From contig JADFOU010000008.1 of the NCBI GenBank assembly GCA_022562655.1, positions 1 through 11,439 on the forward strand: 11,439 bases of DNA. The letters are read 5' to 3'. Below the pieces are notes generated by a model. The model did not search any database and had not been told where the DNA came from. It was given only the letters and a program-made list of their open reading frames with translations. The first letter of the stretch is position 1. Each line of letters opens with the position of its first letter. The stretch comes from a candidate division TA06 bacterium. Its GTDB lineage: Bacteria > Hydrothermota > DG-26 > E44-bin18 > JADFOU01. A program made the translations under genes and the position numbers. This document shows, in pieces, positions 7,568 to 11,439 of this stretch.

Positions 7568-8974
7568 ATGAGAAAATCCAAGGTTTTTGTTCTCCTACTC
7601 TTCATCATGATGATGGGGTTGAATTCTGCACAAACCCAAGGGTGGCAGATCGAAGTGGTGGATTCGCTGGGGTGGGTTGGGGAGTACAACTCGATTGCCC
7701 TGGATGGATCAGGTAATCCTCACATCAGTTACTATGATTGGATCAACGGAAATCTGAAATATGCGCGAAAGACAGGTACAACCTGGTCTACTGAAGTGGT
7801 CGATAGTTTGGGAACTGTAGGCCTCTATTCTTCCATCACGATAGACAACTTGGATAATCCTCACATCAGTTACTATGATGCGACCAACGGGGATCTGAAA
7901 TATGCTCAAAGGACAGGTTCCATCTGGTCTATCGAGAAGGTGGATACATCGGGAAATGTCGGTCAACATACTTCCATCACCACAGATGATCTCGGAAATC
8001 CTTACATCATTTACTACAGTGTGAGTGACGACTATCAGAAATACGCTCATTGGAAAGGCTCCGGATGGGAGATCCAGGATGTCCGCCTGGTCGGTTCTGG
8101 TATCCCCCTTACGAGTGGATATGGAAAATACTCCTCAATTGCATTGGATTCTCTTTCTACACCTGTAATGAGTTGCTATGACCGTGAGAACCAAAGTTTG
8201 ATTTATGCAAAGGAGGAGGGCACTCTCTGGACCTTTCAGAGGGTTGACGTTCCAGGAAACGTGGGATTCTTCACAACCATCGATCTGGATCTCAAAGATT
8301 TCCCCCATATTGGTTACTACGATTCAACGGCAAACAATGTAAAGTATGCATATTGGGATGGATCCGTTTGGTTCATTCAAACAGTAAGCAACACAGGAGG
8401 ATGGGATGGTAACTGGTTTATGGTCTCTATGACTCTTGACATCTATGACCGTCCTCATTTTGCTTTTCATGAAGATGGATTCGAACTGTTCATACATACT
8501 TATTGGGATGGAACGGGATGGAACTCTACTTATGTAGACGGTGGATATGGTGTAGGACATTACCCCTCCATTGACATTGACAGGGATGGAATCCATATCA
8601 GTTATCACGACTTTGGCTACGGGAATCTGAAATATGCCTGGATGCCCTTGACGACGGGGACAGAGGAAGAGAATAACGAATTTCGAATGTCAAATTTCGA
8701 AGTACGATTGAATCAGAACTCCCCCAACCCATTCACTTCTTCAACCCAAATTCGCTACAACCTTTCTGGAATCATGGGTCAGAAAAATATTCCAGTCCAT
8801 TTGGCAATCTATGATATCACTGGCAGGCTTGTCGAAACCCTTGTAAATAAAAACCACGATCCAGGGGTTTATCAAATCCAATGGAATGGAAAGGACCATG
8901 CCAGTGGAATCTACTTCTATCGCCTTTCTACAGATAATTTTACAGATACGAAGAACCTGATCCTTCTCCGGTGA
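7568..8974 (+). CDS. Secreted seven-bladed beta-propeller protein with T9SS type A sorting domain, 468 aa
   Basis: Shine-Dalgarno AAGGAGG lies 5 nt before ATG 7568. Residues 1-22 are a signal peptide (RKSK, hydrophobic core, cleavage near SAQ). Residues about 29-360 hold seven repeats of 47-54 residues with the pattern 'VD..G.VG.Y.SI.LD..GNPHISYYD..NG.LKYA...G..W', starting near 29, 78, 125, 172, 226, 273 and 323; I infer a seven-bladed propeller. Blades 1 and 2 share a 25-bp identical DNA stretch. Residues 363-377 are a linker encoded by a DNA repeat. Residues 378-468 are a classic T9SS C-terminal domain: 'NQNSPNPFTSSTQIRYNLS', 'IYDITGRLVETLV', 'GVYQIQWNGKD', 'ASGIYFYRLS'. The protein should cross the outer membrane by T9SS and be released or anchored. 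Ligand unknown; I see no catalytic motif. It has its own promoter and terminator. Confidence 0.92.
   Translation: MRKSKVFVLLLFIMMMGLNSAQTQGWQIEVVDSLGWVGEYNSIALDGSGNPHISYYDWINGNLKYARKTGTTWSTEVVDSLGTVGLYSSITIDNLDNPHISYYDATNGDLKYAQRTGSIWSIEKVDTSGNVGQHTSITTDDLGNPYIIYYSVSDDYQKYAHWKGSGWEIQDVRLVGSGIPLTSGYGKYSSIALDSLSTPVMSCYDRENQSLIYAKEEGTLWTFQRVDVPGNVGFFTTIDLDLKDFPHIGYYDSTANNVKYAYWDGSVWFIQTVSNTGGWDGNWFMVSMTLDIYDRPHFAFHEDGFELFIHTYWDGTGWNSTYVDGGYGVGHYPSIDIDRDGIHISYHDFGYGNLKYAWMPLTTGTEEENNEFRMSNFEVRLNQNSPNPFTSSTQIRYNLSGIMGQKNIPVHLAIYDITGRLVETLVNKNHDPGVYQIQWNGKDHASGIYFYRLSTDNFTDTKNLILLR
7714..7879 (+). repeat. Internal direct repeat between propeller blades 1 and 2
   Basis: The 25 bases at 7714-7738 and 7855-7879 are identical, 141 bp (47 codons) apart, and encode the 'NPHISYYD' core of blades 1 and 2. 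Flanking similarity also extends through 'NG(N/D)LKYA'. This points to a fairly recent blade duplication or gene conversion. Confidence 0.8.
8677..8704. repeat. AT-rich 14-bp tandem repeat in the linker before the T9SS domain
   Basis: Two 14-bp units (8677-8690 and 8691-8704) share the core AATTTCGAA and match at 10 of 14 positions. They encode 'EFRMSNFEVR' between the propeller and the sorting domain. A related string, AAATTCGAAGTTCG, lies near 1554. Confidence 0.5.
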
Positions 8975-9003
8975 GTTGCATCAAATGTTCGTTTTTGTTA
9001 TTA

Positions 9004-9041
9004 GAGGGGCAAAGTCAGCATTCTGCCCCCTCCAATTTTTT
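9004..9041 (+). terminator. Intrinsic terminator of the propeller gene
   Basis: Stem GGGGCA (9006-9011) / TGCCCC (9024-9029), extended by AG/CT-type pairs after one bulged C, with a 12-nt loop. TTTTTT follows at 9036-9041. It lies 30 nt after the stop codon. Confidence 0.7.
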
Positions 9042-9081
9042 CATTATGACTCTCCATTCTCAAGATTCATCAATTTAGAAG

Positions 9082-9110
9082 TTGACAAAATCTTTTTGGA
9101 GGGGTAAACT
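9082..9110 (+). promoter_or_regulatory. Sigma-70-type promoter for the YIP1-family gene
   Basis: TTGACA at 9082-9087, a 17-bp spacer and TAAACT at 9105-9110 (6/6 and 4/6). It lies just after the terminator of the previous gene and about 130 bp before ATG 9238. Confidence 0.65.
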
Positions 9111-9117
9111 CTGTAAT

Positions 9118-9145
9118 GTTTAAAATGAAAAATTTCAATTTAAAC
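9118..9145. promoter_or_regulatory. 28-bp near-perfect inverted repeat at the predicted transcript start
   Basis: Two 13-base arms, GTTTAAAATGAAA and TTTCAATTTAAAC, pair at 12 of 13 positions around AA. The dyad starts 7 bp after the -10 at 9105-9110, so it covers the expected +1. It could be a repressor operator or a hairpin at the mRNA 5' end. Confidence 0.45.
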
Positions 9146-9192
9146 TACAAGATTAGCTCAGAATGACATATCTGGTGGAAATCTGTGTAATC

Positions 9193-9215
9193 CCTGGCCT
9201 GACGCCAGGACAGGC
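9193..9215. repeat. Palindromic repeat CCTGGC...GCCAGG in the YIP1 leader
   Basis: Arms CCTGGC (9193-9198) and GCCAGG (9204-9209) enclose CTGAC. A competing pairing GCCTG (9197-9201) / CAGGC (9211-9215) overlaps it. This GC-rich island stands out from the AT-rich leader and ends 23 bp before the start codon. Confidence 0.5.
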
Positions 9216-9237
9216 TCGTAGTCCATTTTAATTCCTT

Positions 9238-9759
9238 ATGGCTAATTTTACAAATCGGATTCTTCGAGCAGCGAAGTTAGACATCAATCTCTACGAAGAG
9301 GTTGAGGCGGACAAGGGGGCTCTGCGTCAGGCCATGGGGGTCGTGGTCCTCGCCAGTGTCGCAGGAGGAATCGGAAGTTTGAGAGGAGGGTTCGGAGGTC
9401 TTTTGATGGGAGCCATTGCCGCCCTCATCGGTTGGTATATCTGGGCCTATCTCACCTATCTTATTGGAACCAAACTCCTCCCAGAACCCCAGACCCACGC
9501 CGATTTAGGGGAGTTACTCCGAACCGTCGGCTTCGCCAGTGCTCCCGGGTTAATTCGAATTTTGGGCATCCTCCCGGGGTTTAGAGGGATTGTTTTCTTC
9601 GCCGCCTCGATCTGGATGCTTGTAGCAATGGTGATTGCGGTAAGACAGGCATTGGATTATCACAGCACACTTCGGGCGATAGGGGTCTGTCTCATCGGCT
9701 GGATCATCCAAGGAGTGATCTTGATGTTGACCTTCGCGATTTTTAAACCTGTGATGTGA
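9238..9759 (+). CDS. YIP1-family integral membrane protein, 173 aa
   Basis: The N-terminal amphipathic part, 'RILRAAKLDINLYEEVEAD', then hydrophobic segments at about 32-47, 56-79, 98-112, 115-137 and 146-168 fit the bacterial YIP1 (PF04893-type) family. So do the family-like phrases 'FASAPGLIRILG' and 'WMLVAMVIAVRQALDY'. The length, about 170 residues, is typical. Family members are inner-membrane proteins of unclear function. ATG 9238 is chosen because the conserved N-terminal segment begins right after it, although there is no Shine-Dalgarno sequence. It appears to be a single-gene unit with a promoter at 9082. The family call is from recognition only. Confidence 0.8.
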   Translation: MANFTNRILRAAKLDINLYEEVEADKGALRQAMGVVVLASVAGGIGSLRGGFGGLLMGAIAALIGWYIWAYLTYLIGTKLLPEPQTHADLGELLRTVGFASAPGLIRILGILPGFRGIVFFAASIWMLVAMVIAVRQALDYHSTLRAIGVCLIGWIIQGVILMLTFAIFKPVM

Positions 9760-9826
9760 GGCCGAGAGGAGGCTTAGGAGGGTTTTCAACCCTTGACGAA
9801 AAAGATCATCTTTCTCCATCGGTAGC

Positions 9827-9847
9827 CGCCACGCCTCCAGCGTGGCG
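9827..9847. repeat. Perfect 8-bp palindromic repeat (CGCCACGC / GCGTGGCG)
   Basis: Arms CGCCACGC (9827-9834) and GCGTGGCG (9840-9847) enclose CTCCA. No T-run follows on either strand, so it is not an intrinsic terminator. It resembles a short interspersed palindromic (REP-like) element. Confidence 0.6.
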
Positions 9848-10006
9848 TTCTGATTAGGGTATCTCGATGGTGCGCCCCCTTCTCCTAAATCGCCCTGGTT
9901 CTCATCTCAACCTCTTTCTCCAACACTTCCCCTCCGTTCTTTCGCCTACGGATGGGGCAAAAGGAGATAGAAAATTTTCCCGGAGAGTTCTTCGTGGCAC
10001 GGGTTT

Positions 10007-10015
10007 TGTTATATA
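10007..10015 (+). promoter_or_regulatory. Possible extended -10 promoter for the lipoprotein gene
   Basis: TGTTATATA reads as an extended -10 (TG, one base, then TATATA, 4/6). No good -35 is seen 17 bp upstream. The leader to ATG 10127 would be about 105 nt. Confidence 0.3.
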
Positions 10016-10109
10016 AAGAAGGTTATTGCTCTTCTGTTAAAAATTTCTGGGAACCTTTTGAGGGGGAATCGAGTCAAAAAAATAGTAGGGATTAACTCTA
10101 TCCTCAGTA

Positions 10110-10120
10110 TAAGGAGGTGA
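10110..10120 (+). promoter_or_regulatory. Exceptionally complete Shine-Dalgarno sequence
   Basis: TAAGGAGGTGA complements the whole anti-Shine-Dalgarno tail of 16S rRNA. Spacing to ATG 10127 is 6 nt. It fixes the start of the lipoprotein gene and predicts strong translation, in contrast to the three genes here that lack any such site. Confidence 0.9.
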
Positions 10121-10126
10121 TTACCA

Positions 10127-10669
10127 ATGATCAAGCGATTCACCATTTTAATGCTCCCGGCTTTCCTCTTTGCCTTTATCAGTTGTTCGGACAATCCCTC
10201 CGAGCCGACCTCCGGAGTCACCAACCTCACTCAACAAGCAACCCCCAGCGAGGGAGACGACGAAGCTGACCTTCAAGCCCTCCTGGAAGAAGTTGAGGAT
10301 ATGGCAATCGAGGCATTATACAATGAGGATCCGAGTCTCCGCGACGAGGCCGACGAGACCAGAACGCTGCATAGGCATCACAGGCACCACAGGCATCATA
10401 TCAGCACTCAGGTCGGCATCTTGAGAACCAATTGTGGACAGGAAGGCAATGTGGTCTGGGGACAGCCAACGAATCACCGCGTAGCCTTTGCCTTCACGAA
10501 CTTGGGGCACTGCGACGCTCAGGCCCATATTGACGGTCAAACACTCCCGATTCCGAGTAATCGGCATGTCGTACACGGATCCCATCCGGAGGCGAATAGG
10601 GCCTCCATCAGTTGCTTGGGAGAGGAAGGCAGGTGCAAAATCGTCTATGCCTTTGCCTGGCGAACCTAA
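10127..10669 (+). CDS. Histidine-rich lipoprotein, 180 aa, unrecognised family
   Basis: Residues 1-19 are a lipoprotein signal (MIKRF, hydrophobic core) and 'FISC' is the lipobox, with C20 as the lipidated residue; the -3 Phe is slightly unusual. About 21-50 are a flexible Ser/Pro/Thr/Asp-rich tether. 45-78 are very acidic and helical. Residues 82-91 are 'HRHHRHHRHH', encoded by three 9-bp units (AGG CAy CAy, 10373-10399). Residues 95-180 are a probable beta-rich domain with four cysteines (C103, C129, C163, C170) and further His (117, 128, 134, 147, 150, 153); disulfides or metal binding are possible. It should sit on the periplasmic face of a membrane or on the cell surface. A metal-binding or buffering role is inferred from the His cluster only. 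It is monocistronic, with a strong Shine-Dalgarno and a strong terminator, so it may be highly expressed. Confidence 0.85.
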   Translation: MIKRFTILMLPAFLFAFISCSDNPSEPTSGVTNLTQQATPSEGDDEADLQALLEEVEDMAIEALYNEDPSLRDEADETRTLHRHHRHHRHHISTQVGILRTNCGQEGNVVWGQPTNHRVAFAFTNLGHCDAQAHIDGQTLPIPSNRHVVHGSHPEANRASISCLGEEGRCKIVYAFAWRT

Positions 10670-10688
10670 CGACTTCTGCAGGAGAAAA

Positions 10689-10730
10689 GGTCGAAGTTGC
10701 CCGATTCGGGCGGCTTTGACCTCTTTTCTT
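10689..10730 (+). terminator. Very strong intrinsic terminator built on the GCCCGATTCGGGC repeat
   Basis: Stem 10689-10703 pairs with 10707-10721: 15 continuous RNA base pairs including three G-U pairs, loop AUU. TCTTTTCTT follows. The outer AGAAAA/TTTTCT can pair as well. It begins 20 nt after the lipoprotein stop codon. The apical 13 bases are identical to the in-gene palindrome at 5408. Confidence 0.8.
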
Positions 10731-10750
10731 GAATGGATTCCACTCCATTC
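10731..10750. repeat. Short hairpin after the terminator
   Basis: GAATGGA (10731-10737) pairs with TCCATTC (10744-10750) around TTCCAC. It starts right where the terminator's U-rich tail ends. Role unknown. Confidence 0.4.
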
Positions 10751-10803
10751 CACCCTACGCCTCTCCCTGATATCACCTGAATCCCGGATTCCCTTGATTT
10801 CTT

Positions 10804-10836
10804 TTGACTTTCAAAACAATAGATGCTATTTTGAAA
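10804..10836 (+). promoter_or_regulatory. Promoter with overlapping operator-like dyad for the last gene
   Basis: TTGACT (10804-10809), a 17-bp spacer and TATTTT (10827-10832) preceded by an extended -10 TG (10824-10825). An inverted repeat TTTCAAAA (10809-10816) / TTTTGAAA (10829-10836) has arm centres 20 bp apart, two helical turns, and covers the spacer and -10. That is the arrangement expected for a dimeric repressor site. The leader to GTG 10936 is about 100 nt. Confidence 0.55.
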
Positions 10837-10935
10837 ATGATCGGCTCACCGGAGGCGTGAGAATCGGCGGTCATCCAGATGAAAATCCCTTTCATCGGGA
10901 CGAAGGGGCGGGAAGATCCCCGATGGAGAAATAAG

Positions 10936-11439
10936 GTGAACTTCTTGTTCGATAAAAAAGTCTGGGGTTTACTATTCCTCTTGTGGGGACTCTTACATTC
11001 CAAGACTACGGCTCAGCCCGTCATTGATGCGAACGAATTTCCGACTGATATCGGTCTCACGCAAGAATACCTCTCAGGGGGTCCCTACGATTTCGGCTTC
11101 CCCCTTCCGGGATCTGCGCCCTGGGACTTCAGTTCCGGTCCCACCACGGACACCTTCAGCCAGACCTACATCAATAAGTCTGGTGCCCTCTTCGCTGACA
11201 GCTTCCCCAACGCCGACTTCGCCCTCCGTATTCCCTTACCAGAAGGCGCATACTATGTCTTCCTCAGCAAATCCCCCACCGTCCTCCTTGAGCATGGTGT
11301 CTCTCTTTTAGACAGCTTCTTTGATAACAACGAAAGAAAGTATTACATCAGCCAAGAGAGTGTTGAGAGGGCTGTTGATGAGGTAAAAGCCCGTAAAATA
11401 AGGTTAAATCAGCTTTCCGCAAACGTTCCGAAAGAAGCT
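10936..11439 (+). CDS. Secreted protein, N-terminal part (continues beyond window)
   Basis: The frame from GTG 10936 is open to the window end (168 residues seen). Residues 1-26 are a clear signal peptide: DKK, hydrophobic 'VWGLLFLLWGLLHS', cleavage near TTA|QP. The mature part starts 'VIDANEFPTDIGLTQEYLS' and is rich in Phe, Pro, Ser, Gly and Asp, as in extracellular beta-proteins. From about residue 128 it turns into a charged, helix-like segment. GTG is preferred because GGAG (10925-10928) lies 7 nt upstream and it gives a compact signal peptide. An in-frame ATG at 10879 would add 19 residues and lacks a well-spaced Shine-Dalgarno. It has its own promoter. I recognise no family; a C-terminal T9SS domain outside the window is plausible given the neighbour at 7568, but unseen. 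Confidence 0.75.
   Translation, partial: MNFLFDKKVWGLLFLLWGLLHSKTTAQPVIDANEFPTDIGLTQEYLSGGPYDFGFPLPGSAPWDFSSGPTTDTFSQTYINKSGALFADSFPNADFALRIPLPEGAYYVFLSKSPTVLLEHGVSLLDSFFDNNERKYYISQESVERAVDEVKARKIRLNQLSANVPKEA

Larger units (their letters stand above)
9760..10126. other. 367-bp gap without a gene; several hairpins
   Basis: No credible ORF is present. After the YIP1 stop there is a short hairpin AGGGTT/AACCCT (9779-9784/9788-9793) without a T-run, so it is at best a weak terminator. A strong palindromic repeat lies at 9827-9847. 9848-9950 is strikingly pyrimidine-rich on this strand. CCCCTCCG (9929-9936) pairs with CGGATGGGG (9949-9957) with one bulge. An AT-rich stretch after 10000 holds the probable promoter of the next gene. 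Confidence 0.6.

Noticed and set aside
8571..8576. TTGACA inside the propeller gene
   Set aside because: It encodes the 'DIDRD' region of blade 7, and no suitable -10 or downstream gene start follows.
9150..9215. TTAGCTCAG followed by GGTGG, resembling the D-arm of a tRNA
   Set aside because: No acceptor stem, no anticodon arm in register and no TTC-type T-loop can be found around it.
9827..9847. Strong hairpin considered as terminator of the YIP1 gene
   Set aside because: No T-run follows on either strand; kept as an interspersed palindromic repeat.
10316..10753. 145-codon minus-strand ORF over the lipoprotein gene and its terminator
   Set aside because: It runs through the strong + strand terminator and opposite a gene with a lipobox and perfect Shine-Dalgarno; no domain is recognisable.
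10488..10934. 148-codon + strand ORF overlapping the lipoprotein gene and reaching to 10934
   Set aside because: It crosses the terminator and a promoter, has no ribosome-binding site and an Arg/Pro/Ser-rich translation with no recognisable pattern.
11024..11311. 95-codon + strand ORF near the right edge
   Set aside because: It is an out-of-frame Ser/Pro-rich shadow of the signal-peptide-bearing frame that starts at 10936 and stays open to the edge.
1..11439. CRISPR array, transposase or phage gene
   Set aside because: The repeats are dispersed and of different families, not evenly spaced with unique spacers; no transposase, integrase or phage-like protein is visible.

Overview
The window looks like chromosomal DNA from an environmental, Gram-negative bacterium of the broad FCB-like group: phyla that use a type IX secretion system (T9SS), such as KSB1, WOR-3, Zixibacteria or Latescibacteria-type lineages. 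The best marker is a secreted beta-propeller protein (7568-8974) ending in a textbook T9SS type A sorting domain. A diderm envelope is also suggested by a lipoprotein (10127-10669) and a BatA-type membrane protein (1-1425). Promoters have the ordinary sigma-70 layout (TTGACA, 17 bp, TA-rich -10) rather than the Bacteroidetes -33/-7 layout, so a true Bacteroidetes is less likely. The exact phylum cannot be fixed from this sequence. All recognised genes are on the + strand.

Layout. 1-1425 is the 3' part of a BatA-domain / glutamine-amidotransferase-like membrane protein gene, followed by a weak terminator. A good promoter at 1524-1552 drives a leader of about 240 nt full of inverted repeats. 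It probably also drives a three-gene unit: a giant cytosolic TPR protein (1800-5753, 1317 aa), a coiled-coil plus TPR protein (5778-6803) and an acidic, disordered protein with a C-terminal half-TPR (6842-7375). These look like a cytosolic scaffold or adaptor set next to a Bat-type envelope gene, and Bat loci are known to carry TPR proteins. From 7485 onward each gene appears to have its own promoter: the secreted propeller protein (7568-8974, with its own terminator), a YIP1-family membrane protein (9238-9759), a His-rich lipoprotein (10127-10669, with a very strong terminator) and the 5' part of another secreted protein (10936 to the window end).

Three things stand out. (1) Several different short palindromic or tandem repeat families are scattered through the window. 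Some lie in non-coding DNA, and several lie in frame inside genes, where they are translated as linkers. One motif (GCCCGATTCGGGC) is inside a protein at 5408 and forms the apex of a terminator at 10699. (2) The giant TPR protein does not follow the 34-residue TPR period. For much of its length it repeats every 51-54 residues, a TPR pair plus one extra helix. (3) The lipoprotein carries an Arg-His-His tandem (seven His in ten residues) made by a 9-bp DNA repeat and joined to an unrecognised four-cysteine domain. I see no CRISPR array, rRNA, convincing tRNA, transposase or phage gene.
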